Counted from the stretch's first letter, positions 53,227 to 63,349 are shown. The stretch: DNA of 64,000 nucleotides from Lachnospiraceae bacterium GAM79 (GCA_003584705.1 AP018536.1:3472001-3536000); one strand, 5' to 3'. Notes: generated by a model not told the origin, from the letters alone. Numbers and translations are program-made.

Positions 53227-54303
53227 CTATTTAGAAACTATATTCAGTTTCTCCTCCATTCGCCGCATTTCATCAAACTCGCCCATATCTAAAAAGGAGT
53301 CCTCACTAATAGGATACATACCAACTCGTCCACCTTCTTGCATCACCTTTTCCACTAAATGGGTCATATGAAACATTGTATTATCCGGAATTTTTTCAAT
53401 AATTTCCGGATTAATGACGTACATTCCTGTATTTATAAAATAAGACAGTTTAGGTTTTTCTTCCATGCCTATAACTTTTCCATTTTTCTCAGATTTCAAC
53501 ACACCATATGGTATGGTAATATTCTTCAACGCTGACACAATTGTAATTATATTTCCTGTCTTACTATGATAATCATAAATTTCACTATAATTTGCCAAGA
53601 TCAAAGCATCGCAATTGGTGACAAACAGTGGTTGTTCGAATTTATCTTCTATAAGCTTGAGACTTCCGCCGGTTCCCAGAGGCATGGTTTCTTCAACATA
53701 CTTGATCCTATAATCGGGCTGGAGATCAGAAAAATAAGACTTAATCATACCCTTTTTATAATTTACGGTCATGTAATACTGATCTATTTCATACTCTGTA
53801 AAACAGTTTATAATCCTTTCTATAATGGGCGTATCTCCAATAGGTATAAGTGGTTTCGGTAGTATTTTAGTATATGGATATAACCGTGTACCTTTTCCCC
53901 CAGCCATAATAACTACCGGAACGCCCTTTAGTGCTTTCCTTTCTGGCCTTTGTTGTCGCTCAATCAAATCCGCATGTAATACAATATCAACAATATTTTC
54001 ACTTTCATTCAAAATAGGCAAGGCAGTAATCCCATACTGCTGCATTATCTCCTGCGCTTTTGCCTTATCTGCCTGCAGTAAATATTTAGGAGACTCTTTC
54101 ATTGCCATTTTTACAGTTGCTTGCAAATTCCCCGTTTTAATGAGCCATCTTCTAATATCCCCATCGGTTATACATCCCACCAGACATCCAGCTTCATCCT
54201 CTATGAACAAAATACCTTTTGCGTTATTGTCTATTTTCTCCATAGCGTCAACAATTGTAATATTTTGATTACTAACAAATTTAGCAATACGTTCTTTATG
54301 CAT
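53227..54303 (-). CDS. ptmE: CBS-domain nucleotidyltransferase (PtmE-like)
   Basis: A 358-residue protein with two N-terminal CBS domains (about residues 1-120) and a sugar-nucleotidyltransferase domain (VVIMAGGKGTRLYPYTKILPK, from about 129). This fused layout matches PtmE, the glucosamine-1-phosphate guanylyltransferase of the legionaminic acid route in Campylobacter. It would join GTP and glucosamine-1-phosphate from glmM-glmS2. It lies between legH and legC. The CBS domains suggest control by adenine or guanine nucleotides. Confidence 0.83.
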   Translation of the reverse strand: MHKERIAKFVSNQNITIVDAMEKIDNNAKGILFIEDEAGCLVGCITDGDIRRWLIKTGNLQATVKMAMKESPKYLLQADKAKAQEIMQQYGITALPILNESENIVDIVLHADLIERQQRPERKALKGVPVVIMAGGKGTRLYPYTKILPKPLIPIGDTPIIERIINCFTEYEIDQYYMTVNYKKGMIKSYFSDLQPDYRIKYVEETMPLGTGGSLKLIEDKFEQPLFVTNCDALILANYSEIYDYHSKTGNIITIVSALKNITIPYGVLKSEKNGKVIGMEEKPKLSYFINTGMYVINPEIIEKIPDNTMFHMTHLVEKVMQEGGRVGMYPISEDSFLDMGEFDEMRRMEEKLNIVSK

Positions 54304-55474
54304 TCTGCAATTCTCCCAATACCTCTTTAATCCGGCTCACAGCATACTCTATTTCATCATCAGTAATCTGTGTACTGCAAGGAATGTTCAATATCCTCTC
54401 GGCATAATATGGTGCCTTTTCAAGTTCATATGCTTCTTCCTGTAAGTAGGGAATCTGCTCATTAATCAGCCCCCAAATGGCTCTTGTCTGTACGCCTCGC
54501 TTCTCAAGTGCCGTTATGATTTCACGCATTGTTGCACCGATTTTGTTTCTATTTATTTCCAATGAATAAAACCATTTATTAGAAGCTGTTCCTTCTCTAA
54601 ATCCAATTATTGTTCCCAGTTCAAACCCATCAAACAGTTTTTTATACTTTTCGTAATTAGCTTGTTTCCGTCGGACAAATTCCGGCAACTCTTCCATTTG
54701 TGCAACTCCCAAAGCAGCCTGCAAATTGGTCATGCGATAATTATATCCGACCTCATGATGTATGTAATAATGGGGATCATCTTTAGCCTGCGTTGAAAGA
54801 TATCTGATGTGATCCACTTGCGCAGCATTCTTGGCTGTAACAGCCCCTCCGCCACCGGTTGTAATAATCTTGTTCCCGTTAAAGGAAAATGCTCCAAAGT
54901 CACCAATGGTTCCTGCGTATTTACCTGCATAAATACCTTCTGTATATTTTGATCCCAATGCCTCTGTCGCATCCTCTATCACTTTAATTCCATATTTTTC
55001 TGCAAGCTTCATGATAGCAGGCATATCAGCTAAATTTCCAAATACATGCACTACCACCATTGCCTTAACTTGGTTCCCTTTATATAAAAGTTTGCCTTCC
55101 GTGTAAGTACACTCCTGCTCAAGAAATCTTTTTAACTTAACAGGATCCATGCAAAAACTATCATCACAATCCATAAAAACAGGTGTGGCGAATTGATATT
55201 TCACTGGATTCACTGCAGCAATAAATGTTAACGGAGGTACAATAACAACATCTCCGGGGTTCACTCCCGCTTCTATAAGCGATAAGTGCAATGCTGATGT
55301 TCCACTTTGACATGCTGCTACATTTTCCACATGTAGGAACTCTGCCATGCTCTGTTCCAACTTTGTAATATATGCTCCTCCTGTAGACACCCATCCCTGT
55401 TCCAATGCGTCATCTACATATTTTTTTTCGTTCCCCTCAAAGTTTGGAATACATAATGGTATAAATTTTTGCAT
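54296..55474 (-). CDS. legC: DegT/DnrJ/EryC1 aminotransferase (LegC type)
   Basis: A 392-residue PLP-dependent sugar aminotransferase that converts the 4-keto product of LegB to the 4-amino sugar using glutamate. The N-terminus (FIPLCIPNFEGNEKKYVDDA) and VSTGGAYITKLE are typical of LegC. The cofactor lysine is K202 in FSFNGNKIITTGGGG, preceded by EDATEALG. It overlaps the ptmE-like gene by 8 bp and follows legB by 22 bp. Confidence 0.87.
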   Translation of the reverse strand: MQKFIPLCIPNFEGNEKKYVDDALEQGWVSTGGAYITKLEQSMAEFLHVENVAACQSGTSALHLSLIEAGVNPGDVVIVPPLTFIAAVNPVKYQFATPVFMDCDDSFCMDPVKLKRFLEQECTYTEGKLLYKGNQVKAMVVVHVFGNLADMPAIMKLAEKYGIKVIEDATEALGSKYTEGIYAGKYAGTIGDFGAFSFNGNKIITTGGGGAVTAKNAAQVDHIRYLSTQAKDDPHYYIHHEVGYNYRMTNLQAALGVAQMEELPEFVRRKQANYEKYKKLFDGFELGTIIGFREGTASNKWFYSLEINRNKIGATMREIITALEKRGVQTRAIWGLINEQIPYLQEEAYELEKAPYYAERILNIPCSTQITDDEIEYAVSRIKEVLGELQNA

Positions 55475-55496
55475 TTTATTGCCTCCTAAAATTCTA

Positions 55497-56708
55497 TTAC
55501 ATCTTAGAATCTAAGCTCTTACCGGTCTCTATGTGTTCAAAGTTCGGAAGATAATCTTTGATAATCTGCACAATTTTATCCTTGGTTGTTTCCTCTTTAA
55601 ACTCATCTTTTAACTCAGAAAACAACCTCTCTATCCGATCTCTGTCTGATATTTCCTTGTCAACAATTATTCCCAAGGCATTCAACCTGTTCATATCCAC
55701 CTTTTCGGTATCTGTATAAAATTCCTCAAATGGTTTTTCCCCGGATGTATTGGATTCCGAAAAATGTACAGGATATTTTTTGCTTCCGTTCTTCAGCTGT
55801 TCTGCCTTGTCAATTGCTTCCTCATCCGTTTCACATTCAAGCACCTCGAATCCCTGCTCTTTCAGTAATTCCCTGGCTATCGTATCAAATGTCATCATCT
55901 GTGCATCTTCTAGTTTTGGGAAAAATATCTCTCGATTTTTACCTAACATGCAAGCCAACATACAAATCTGACCACTTTCCTCCGGAGATACAAAATATCT
56001 CTTTACATCAGAGGGAGCACTTAGCGGCTGCAATTTTGAAATTCTAGCCAAAAAACCTGCCGGCAATGATCCGTTTGAGAAAGCAACATTGGCAAATCTG
56101 GCTGTTTTCACCGGAAACTTGTCCGAATAGCTAAATATAACATCTTCCATAATTCTCTTGCTAGCTCCCATAATATTCACAGGGTTGGCTGCTTTATCCG
56201 TAGATACGCAAAAATACTCTTCCGGGGGAAATTCTTCAAGCAAATCCAATAAAATTTTTGCATGTAAGACATTGTTTTGTAACAATGCCTCTACTGAAAA
56301 AATATCCTTTTCAGAGCGGACATGCTTATGCGCCGAAAAGTTAGCTACTACATCAAACCCACCGCGCTTTCTGAACATTTTTTCAAAAGTCGGGCTTGCA
56401 AAATCCATAGGATATGGCACAAAATCGTCCGGTACATATAATCCTCGAGTAGATCGAATATCTCGTGTTAATTCAGCCAACGCATTTTCATTAATATCCA
56501 CTACAACTAAGGTCTTCGGCTTAAAAGGCAAAATCGCTTTGATATATGATGAACCGATTGATCCGGCTCCCCCAATTACAAGAATTTTCTTTCCTCCAAT
56601 TTTACTGTTTAATGTCTCGTGATTATTCTCAATATCTTTCAAAAACATACTTTGGGGTCTTTTAACAACATATTTTGCAATAAAACTGTTCAGGTCAAAT
56701 ATAGCCAT
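55497..56708 (-). CDS. legB: Nucleotide-sugar 4,6-dehydratase (LegB/FlaA1-like, soluble)
   Basis: A 403-residue enzyme of the UDP/GDP-GlcNAc 4,6-dehydratase class that keeps the C5 configuration. It has an N-terminal lead, VIGGAGSIGSSYIKAI (NAD loop, about residues 45-60), VVDINENAL and STDKAANPVNIMGASKR, where M replaces the usual tyrosine as in LegB/PglF/FlaA1 enzymes. No membrane anchor is present, unlike PglF. It is the first enzyme of the legionaminic set, and its order legB-legC-ptmE-legH-legI-legG makes a compact operon. Confidence 0.86.
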   Translation of the reverse strand: MAIFDLNSFIAKYVVKRPQSMFLKDIENNHETLNSKIGGKKILVIGGAGSIGSSYIKAILPFKPKTLVVVDINENALAELTRDIRSTRGLYVPDDFVPYPMDFASPTFEKMFRKRGGFDVVANFSAHKHVRSEKDIFSVEALLQNNVLHAKILLDLLEEFPPEEYFCVSTDKAANPVNIMGASKRIMEDVIFSYSDKFPVKTARFANVAFSNGSLPAGFLARISKLQPLSAPSDVKRYFVSPEESGQICMLACMLGKNREIFFPKLEDAQMMTFDTIARELLKEQGFEVLECETDEEAIDKAEQLKNGSKKYPVHFSESNTSGEKPFEEFYTDTEKVDMNRLNALGIIVDKEISDRDRIERLFSELKDEFKEETTKDKIVQIIKDYLPNFEHIETGKSLDSKM

Positions 56709-56733
56709 AATATCTCCTTTTTGCTTGTCTTTC

Positions 56734-57930
56734 TTATATTCCTTCTAAAAAAGAAATTATTTGCTGTTTATAGCTTTTTCCTTCAATTTTGCCATTAAAA
56801 TTCTCTTTTATATATTCATTTGCTACTCTTTGATATTCTTCTTCATTAACAAGCAGCAGCTTATCTATATTAGTTCTGTCCATTTGTTGTTCTCCATCAA
56901 TATAAATCGGCCTAGTTCCTACTTCTTTCGAAAATTTATCCATAAATAAAATATGCGTTGGTAAGCCATTCATCAATGCTGTTTGATATATAAATAAAAT
57001 AGGCTTTTTATACATGACTGCATACAGAAAACTTGTAGATGCTGCAGATAAAACAAACTCTGCATCTCTCACTAACACGCATGTACAAAACTTATAAATT
57101 TCAAACCCTTCATATGCATCTTTATGTTCATTATAATCTGACCTAGGATGTGCCGCAACCACTACTTTTATTCCATATTCATTCTGAATCCAATGGAAGA
57201 ACTTTCTCAATGCTTGGTAATAGCTTTCTGCATCCACATATGCTCCCGGTATTTGTGATAGATCCGGATGATATGGTATATAGGAATCTAGCCACACACA
57301 ATATTTTTGTGGAACAACTCTTTCTGCCGCTTTCTTCTCTAAAGCTTCTTCATAAAAATTAGAGTGGACAATTAAAAACTTTGTATGCTCATCACAAAAA
57401 AACCTTTTTTTATAATTCTCTATTTCTTCCGGCGAATTATTTATTACAAACGCACATGCTTTTGCTCCAAACCATTTTTTAGGCATTCTAATGAATACAC
57501 TATTGACCATACGTCTTATTCTGAAACCCTTTACAAACGAAACTACTCTGTCAAATCCTTTTTTTGCAGTTGAAGTTTCAAAGCAACTGTTTAATATCAT
57601 ATATCCGTATTTAGCATTTTTCTTCCATAGCTTCCTATAAATTTTTAAATGATCTAAATTATACCCTCCTGAATCAATTACCATTGCCTCTTCCGGCATA
57701 TCATTAACCATTTTCTCCAACATATCAAAACTTTTACATAAATATATATTCGGCTCACTATAATCAATAAGGTCACTCTTGACACTTTTATATGCCCTTT
57801 TATTAATCAGCGGAGACACATCTATCAATACATATTCAATATTATGCTCCGAAAAGGCATCTAAAGCATAGTAAGATATATATGATTTCACAATTGGCGT
57901 ATCAATAATAAAATATATTTTTTCGTTCAT
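56734..57930 (-). CDS. Candidate GT-B glycosyltransferase, possibly the nonulosonate transferase
   Basis: A 398-residue soluble protein without a firm family name. Features fit a sialyl/Kdo-type GT-B transferase: a VVAAHPRSDY loop near residue 258 (His-Pro in the CMP-sugar site of several families) and a C-terminal FVLSAASTSFLYAVMYKKPI segment, like the donor-binding helix of capsule transferases. It directly precedes legB, 25 bp away, so it is a good guess for the enzyme that uses CMP-legionaminate. Confidence in the fold is moderate; the donor is inference. Confidence 0.55.
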   Translation of the reverse strand: MNEKIYFIIDTPIVKSYISYYALDAFSEHNIEYVLIDVSPLINKRAYKSVKSDLIDYSEPNIYLCKSFDMLEKMVNDMPEEAMVIDSGGYNLDHLKIYRKLWKKNAKYGYMILNSCFETSTAKKGFDRVVSFVKGFRIRRMVNSVFIRMPKKWFGAKACAFVINNSPEEIENYKKRFFCDEHTKFLIVHSNFYEEALEKKAAERVVPQKYCVWLDSYIPYHPDLSQIPGAYVDAESYYQALRKFFHWIQNEYGIKVVVAAHPRSDYNEHKDAYEGFEIYKFCTCVLVRDAEFVLSAASTSFLYAVMYKKPILFIYQTALMNGLPTHILFMDKFSKEVGTRPIYIDGEQQMDRTNIDKLLLVNEEEYQRVANEYIKENFNGKIEGKSYKQQIISFLEGI

Positions 57931-57992
57931 TTCTGTTCATCTCCTGTCAATTATACCATTTCGGTTGTCGAGGTTCTCCACTCCCGATTAGT

Positions 57993-59075
57993 TTAGAAAA
58001 TATACTTTACAATTCTTTGTGGAACAGCTTTATGCACAAGAAATACAATTAAAAAAGAAAGAACAACTGTAGATATAAATATTATTCCTCCTGTCATCCA
58101 ATGATTTATATCTACGAATTTAGTAATTACTGAGACAATCCTTCTTTGTACGTAAGGATGAATTATATATACACCAAGACAATTTTCAGATAGTTTCCTT
58201 ACAATTCCACCAATCTTTTCTTCAAAGAAACTACCTATTCTAAATCCACAATAAATATAAGCCATTGTAAAAATAACAACATACACATGAAACGGTGATC
58301 TGACCATATCAACCGGAAAACCTATGCTTTCTGCTCTATCTTGAAATAACATAATTATTTTTATCAATATCAACGCTATGGCTATCACCACTACATCGTT
58401 TTTTAATTTCCAGTTTCCTTTTCTTTTTAAATACTGAGTAATAAAATATCCTCCCATAATAAAAATTCCAACACACTCGGCCGGATGGTATCCAGCTGTG
58501 GTACCTCCTATATATCCATCATATTCAAAGAAAGGAAGCGATAATATTTTAAACCAGCTTGAAGATATCTTAAACCCTGAAAGTAAATCAAGTGAATATT
58601 TCGTTCCAATAAATATCATCCAAAAAATCAGATATAATTTAACGGCATATTTATTATTTGTAATACATCTTATAATTGGATAACAAATCAATAATTCAAT
58701 ATATATTTTAATATACCAAAGGTGCCAGCCTTCTGAATTATTAACCATAAGTGACATCAAGTCAGTTGATGTATCCAACCGATAGTTTTCAAACACATAG
58801 AATAAATACCATATTAAAAAAATAATACTAAATTTCAAAAGTGGCACTTTTATTATTCTTTTATATTCCTTTTCCGATGTAAAAAACAATAAATACCCGC
58901 TGATCATCATAAACCCCGGTACCGCTGCAGCCGTTAAAGCATCTAAGCAGTTCATTAATGGTTTAGGCAAAAAGTCACAGGCGCTATGAATAACAATAAC
59001 TAATATGCAACAAGTAACCTTAACAAAATCTATTTCATATATCCGTTTACTATCATTGTCCTTGGTACTTACCAT
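57993..59075 (-). CDS. Acyltransferase-3 family membrane protein
   Basis: A 360-residue membrane protein with about ten helices. The N-terminus has RIYEIDFVKVTCCILVIVIH with the conserved His of acyltransferase-3 enzymes, and PGFMMISGYLLF follows. It would O-acetylate a sugar of the glycan repeat. Upstream is a GT4 glycosyltransferase gene (53 bp), downstream the candidate nonulosonate transferase. Confidence 0.82.
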   Translation of the reverse strand: MVSTKDNDSKRIYEIDFVKVTCCILVIVIHSACDFLPKPLMNCLDALTAAAVPGFMMISGYLLFFTSEKEYKRIIKVPLLKFSIIFLIWYLFYVFENYRLDTSTDLMSLMVNNSEGWHLWYIKIYIELLICYPIIRCITNNKYAVKLYLIFWMIFIGTKYSLDLLSGFKISSSWFKILSLPFFEYDGYIGGTTAGYHPAECVGIFIMGGYFITQYLKRKGNWKLKNDVVVIAIALILIKIIMLFQDRAESIGFPVDMVRSPFHVYVVIFTMAYIYCGFRIGSFFEEKIGGIVRKLSENCLGVYIIHPYVQRRIVSVITKFVDINHWMTGGIIFISTVVLSFLIVFLVHKAVPQRIVKYIF

Positions 59076-59128
59076 ATATCTATATTTCCTTCCCGTAACC
59101 TTAACTATCGAAAAGCATATAAATTTTT

Positions 59129-60331
59129 CTAATACTCATCTTCTAATAATTGAATATATTTTTTAATCATTGACTGTACGGAATACTTTTGCTCATAATC
59201 AGTCCGCCCATTCCTGCCAAACCGTTCCCGTAACTCTTGGTTTTCTTCCAAGCTTTCAATCTTACTTGCCATTTCCGTATATTCTCCGATAGGAACAATA
59301 TATCCATCTCTGTCATTTACAACTACTTCCGGAATTCCACCACATGCGTATGCTACAACCGGTTTTGAATTTGCCATAGCTTCCACAGAAATCAAGCCAA
59401 AGCTCTCATCATACAACGATGTAACCGTTAAGACATCATATTCTTTAATGTAATCCGAAGCATTATGGATACCTTGATAAATATGTATTTTTTCTTGTAA
59501 CCCGTACTCTTGAATTAATTTCATACACTCCGAGTAATATTCTTTATCATACGCATTACCGATAATTGTAAACTCGTAGTCCTTATGCCTTCTGCACAAA
59601 TCATTTGCAGCCATAATAAAATGTTTTTGTCCCTTATTAACAGCAAAATTTCCTATCATCAAGATATTTTTGATATTATTTTGTGTATTATTATCTATTG
59701 CTCCCTTATTAGATATATTTACATTAATTCCATTATATATTACATCAATATTTTTATGTATGTACGATGAATCGGCAATTCTGTCTTTAGTATAATTAGA
59801 TACAGTAATCAGATTCGTTGCTTGCTTATCTAATGTTCTATCGTAGGACCTGAAAATCTGTTTCATAATAAAACTTTTTTCTATATCATTATGAAATACA
59901 TAAATTCTCTTTTTTACTATATCTTTATTATGATAAGCAGCTTCTAATACCTGATCACATAGTTCATCTCCATTATATCCTCCATTATGTATAATTACTG
60001 CATCTATTCTTTTATCCCGTATAAAATCACGTACTATTCTTATATTATTTTTTTTAATTTTCGAATAGCAAACAGTTCTTTTAAGCTTATTAATCACTCT
60101 TTTAATGTATTTCCCGCCATACATATGTGGATATACTTTTCTAGCAGACAATATGGGCAGTCGGTACAAATCCGGAATGTTGTTATATATATTTACATCA
60201 TTGTCCTTATCTATACAAGCATAAACTTTATATTGTTCAGAGGCAATTTTTTCCAATCCCTCCGTAACTTCATAAAACATTCTTGCAGTCCCACCGTTAA
60301 CCGGGTTCGCACAAAAAATCATCACATTCAT
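59129..60331 (-). CDS. Family 4 glycosyltransferase
   Basis: A 400-residue retaining GT-B enzyme, cytoplasmic. The C-terminal domain shows the GT4 donor-site pattern: LMIGNFAVNKGQKHFIMAA, then DESFGLISVEAMANSKPVVA with the E-x7-E pair and GGIPEVV. The N-terminal GGTARMFYEVTEGLEKI is the acceptor side. It probably adds a sugar of the repeat unit on undecaprenyl diphosphate. Its start overlaps the wzx end by 4 bp. Confidence 0.87.
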   Translation of the reverse strand: MNVMIFCANPVNGGTARMFYEVTEGLEKIASEQYKVYACIDKDNDVNIYNNIPDLYRLPILSARKVYPHMYGGKYIKRVINKLKRTVCYSKIKKNNIRIVRDFIRDKRIDAVIIHNGGYNGDELCDQVLEAAYHNKDIVKKRIYVFHNDIEKSFIMKQIFRSYDRTLDKQATNLITVSNYTKDRIADSSYIHKNIDVIYNGINVNISNKGAIDNNTQNNIKNILMIGNFAVNKGQKHFIMAANDLCRRHKDYEFTIIGNAYDKEYYSECMKLIQEYGLQEKIHIYQGIHNASDYIKEYDVLTVTSLYDESFGLISVEAMANSKPVVAYACGGIPEVVVNDRDGYIVPIGEYTEMASKIESLEENQELRERFGRNGRTDYEQKYSVQSMIKKYIQLLEDEY

Positions 60332-61842
60332 TTTTTTCTTCCTCTTAATACGTTCAACATACTGTCTCTACTTATTCCCAACAATGTAGGTCTAATATAT
60401 ATAATTATTATAAAAGCGCAAGTGTATATAATTCCTGCAAACAATGTTTTTACTATGCATGCGCCAAAAGTATCCAGCACATATATTTTATTTAATGCAA
60501 AAACAATTACTATAGATGTCAAAGTGCAAAACATCATCGCACACCACTGCTGTATTATTGTTTTCATAGCAGAAATATTTAAAGTTTTACAAACGAAAAG
60601 CACAGATATATAAGTTGTTATAACATTCGCTAATAAATAGTTTAAAGCTATACCTATAGATCCCAAAGTATTAGGCCAAATAAAATTTGGAATTTGGAAC
60701 AAAAATACAAATAACAAAGTCAATATCTGACCTATAACAGATATATATGCATTCGCCTTTGTTTTTTCAGTAGCAATCATATAGGCACCCGTTATCTGTC
60801 CCCATGCTTGATATACTGTATAAAACATTATTATGATTGTAATATTTTTAGCACCTGAATATTGTTTTCCATATACAATCGTTAGAATCCAATCCGATGC
60901 AAATGCTATAAATATTGCAAAATATGAAGTAATCCAGTTCATCAGTTTTAATGCTTGTTCTATTTTATTTTTCAAATCATTTTTAGATGTTGCGGCAACA
61001 GCAAATTCTCTTTTGGACAATTCAGCATATGGAGAAAAGACATATGTGACAAGAGTATTCAATTGCCATGCAGCGCCAAAAAGCGCCTGTTCTGTTGTCC
61101 CTGACCACTTCATGAGTGCCCAATTCATAAGAATAACTGTAATCTGGGCAACTCCGGTCGCTAATACAAGTGGCTTGCAAAAGATATAAAATTCCTTTAT
61201 ATATTCTTTAAAAAATTTTTTTTCGTAATTTATGTATTTCTTTTTCTGCTCTTTTATAATTGCATATAATAAAATACATACTATCACTATCGTAACACTT
61301 AATTGAATTATATAAAAAAGTGCTAGATTTAAATTTCCAAAAAGATAACCAAAAATCACCGCTCCACTGACGATAATTTTTAAAAGAATTTGTAGTACTG
61401 CAGGGAATCGGGAAATAGCCGCTGCATCATAAATAGAGATGCAATCTGTCAGCAGTTTCAATACAATTGCCGTTTCCAATCCCAGCATAACGATTCCTAA
61501 TGTCTGCCCTGCAAAAGTCGAAGAAAATGCGCCTATTCCATAAAGAAAAATGACTGATACATTAAGCACTATTGCTACTATTCCATAGAAGCTAAGATAA
61601 AAATAAATCATTCCTATCTCTTGATTTCTTTTTGAATATTTAGCAATAAAAGCATTTGATGCAGACAAATTAGCCAAAGTAACTATTGATGTAAAGACAT
61701 TTAAGTTATACGTATAATATCCGTATTCCTCTATACTAAAGGCTCGCGGCAAAACAAACTGTATTATCATATTAAGTACCGCAATTCCGATAGAACTTAA
61801 TACCTTGACAATATATCTATACTTGAAATCATCTTGTTTCAT
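60328..61842 (-). CDS. wzx: Wzx-type oligosaccharide flippase
   Basis: A 504-residue MATE-like transporter with 14 predicted helices and many charged loops, in the polysaccharide-export (RfbX) family. SIGIAVLNMIIQFVLPRAFS and the N-terminal EYGYYTYNLNVFTSIVTLAN are typical. It flips the lipid-linked repeat unit across the membrane for assembly. A Wzy polymerase is not visible in the window and may lie upstream of the right edge. Confidence 0.87.
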   Translation of the reverse strand: MKQDDFKYRYIVKVLSSIGIAVLNMIIQFVLPRAFSIEEYGYYTYNLNVFTSIVTLANLSASNAFIAKYSKRNQEIGMIYFYLSFYGIVAIVLNVSVIFLYGIGAFSSTFAGQTLGIVMLGLETAIVLKLLTDCISIYDAAAISRFPAVLQILLKIIVSGAVIFGYLFGNLNLALFYIIQLSVTIVIVCILLYAIIKEQKKKYINYEKKFFKEYIKEFYIFCKPLVLATGVAQITVILMNWALMKWSGTTEQALFGAAWQLNTLVTYVFSPYAELSKREFAVAATSKNDLKNKIEQALKLMNWITSYFAIFIAFASDWILTIVYGKQYSGAKNITIIIMFYTVYQAWGQITGAYMIATEKTKANAYISVIGQILTLLFVFLFQIPNFIWPNTLGSIGIALNYLLANVITTYISVLFVCKTLNISAMKTIIQQWCAMMFCTLTSIVIVFALNKIYVLDTFGACIVKTLFAGIIYTCAFIIIIYIRPTLLGISRDSMLNVLRGRKK

Positions 61843-61866
61843 TTATACGTCCCTTTATACTTTTCT

Positions 61867-62439
61867 TTATATATTGCGCAAATGCCTATAATCCGAGAAA
61901 CTCATTAATTTCTTATCCTTATCGCTCATTATAAGCTTGTCTGAGCCACCTATTAAATCATACGGCCATTCAATAGCAAGTTCCGGATCATTATACATAA
62001 TACCAGAATCTCCTTCTCCATAAAATACTTCAGCACACTTGTAACTCACAATCGAATCTTCAACAACGAGGTAGCCATGTCCAAAACGTTCCGGCACTAA
62101 TACACACTTAGTATTTTCTCCTGTCAGATGAACCCCCCTCCATTGTCCAAAAGTAGGTGATTCCGGTCGCAGATCAACAATTACGTCATATACATGTCCC
62201 GATATGCAACGTACAAGTTTAGCCTGTTGTTTTATCAATTGGAAATGTATGGCTCGAATAACCCCTTTCTTAGATATTGTATAAAATACCTCTTTCAGAT
62301 CATGATTTATTCCGTTGTCTTTAAACGTATCTATATTATAGTCTTTAATAAATGCTCCTCTATTATCCGTTGCACAAAACGGAGTAATTATATATGCTCC
62401 CTGTAAATCCAACTCTTGAAAATCAAATTTTTGTACCAT
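61867..62439 (-). CDS. dTDP/CDP-4-dehydrosugar 3,5-epimerase family (RfbC-like)
   Basis: A 190-residue cupin-fold protein with the family signature: the catalytic His in GVIRAIHFQ (H66 or nearby), KLVRCISGHVYDVIVDLR, and VPERFGHGYLVVEDS. Next to a CDP-glucose 4,6-dehydratase and a reductase/epimerase it may act on a CDP-4-keto-6-deoxy sugar, as in ascarylose biosynthesis (AscE), rather than on dTDP-rhamnose precursors; no rmlA/B/D gene is present here. Confidence 0.83.
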   Translation of the reverse strand: MVQKFDFQELDLQGAYIITPFCATDNRGAFIKDYNIDTFKDNGINHDLKEVFYTISKKGVIRAIHFQLIKQQAKLVRCISGHVYDVIVDLRPESPTFGQWRGVHLTGENTKCVLVPERFGHGYLVVEDSIVSYKCAEVFYGEGDSGIMYNDPELAIEWPYDLIGGSDKLIMSDKDKKLMSFSDYRHLRNI

Positions 62440-62452
62440 TCCGACTCTCCTT

Positions 62453-63349
62453 TCAAAAATTATCCAGTGTTCGTTTTATTCCTTCCTCAAAAGTCACCGA
62501 GACATACTCTCCAATATCACTGATTAATTTGGAATTATCAAACATTTCCGCAGAATACTTTATTCCATCATCAGGTCTGAGACCTATCTTTATTAATTCA
62601 CTTTTTCCGCAAATAGTTCCTATCTGATACAAATAATCTTTTAATATTTTAGGACTTCCTGATCCAATAAAATAATTATCAGCCCCTGTTTCATTTTCTC
62701 CTAATCTGTAAACTGCATTAATCAAATCATCTATATAGATAAAATCATAGATTTGCAGTGCCGGGCCAAAGGTAGCTTCTCTATTATTAAGTATTTCTTC
62801 CAACGTATAGCTAACCAAATTTCCTGTTTTGTTTTGAGGTCCATAGATATTGGAAAATTGCATCCATACATAATTAAGGCCAACATTCTTACAATAAGTT
62901 TCCAGCATCAGTTGTGTGCAGTGCTTAGCCACTCCGTACATCATTCCACCATTAGTCTTAATTAAGCTATCCAAACTGCTTATTGCTTGTTCAGCAATTG
63001 TTCCTGCACATAAAAATTTTTTGCATCCACTCTCATATGCTAATTTGGCACAATTTAGAGTCATGTCTATGTTTTCAATCTGTACAGAAGGATCCGCCTT
63101 CTCCTTACCGTTTACTCCACGCCAGGCAAAATGGTAAAACGTATCATAGTCATTTTTTTCTAAAAGCTCTCTAAGTTTATCAATTTCGCTCAGACTTAAA
63201 GAATATTTTTTTATATACTCACTTTCAGGCAATTTAGATGGTGAAAATGTCATATCAATGGCAATGACCTGTATGTGATGATCAATCATCTTTCTGATCA
63301 GCGTACTTCCAATAAAGCCATTAGCGCCTGTAACAACTACTTTTCTCAT
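62453..63349 (-). CDS. NAD-dependent epimerase/reductase of a deoxysugar pathway
   Basis: A 298-residue short-chain dehydrogenase. It has VVTGANGFIGSTLIRKM (NAD loop), an active-site YGVAKH (Y-x-x-x-K) and ASGC-like loops typical of CDP-abequose/paratose/ascarylose synthases. I chose the start at 63349, which has GGAAGGG 6 bases upstream; an earlier in-frame start at 63367 overlaps the dehydratase more. It likely makes the last reduction of a CDP-linked 6-deoxy or 3,6-dideoxy sugar. Confidence 0.8.
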   Translation of the reverse strand: MRKVVVTGANGFIGSTLIRKMIDHHIQVIAIDMTFSPSKLPESEYIKKYSLSLSEIDKLRELLEKNDYDTFYHFAWRGVNGKEKADPSVQIENIDMTLNCAKLAYESGCKKFLCAGTIAEQAISSLDSLIKTNGGMMYGVAKHCTQLMLETYCKNVGLNYVWMQFSNIYGPQNKTGNLVSYTLEEILNNREATFGPALQIYDFIYIDDLINAVYRLGENETGADNYFIGSGSPKILKDYLYQIGTICGKSELIKIGLRPDDGIKYSAEMFDNSKLISDIGEYVSVTFEEGIKRTLDNF

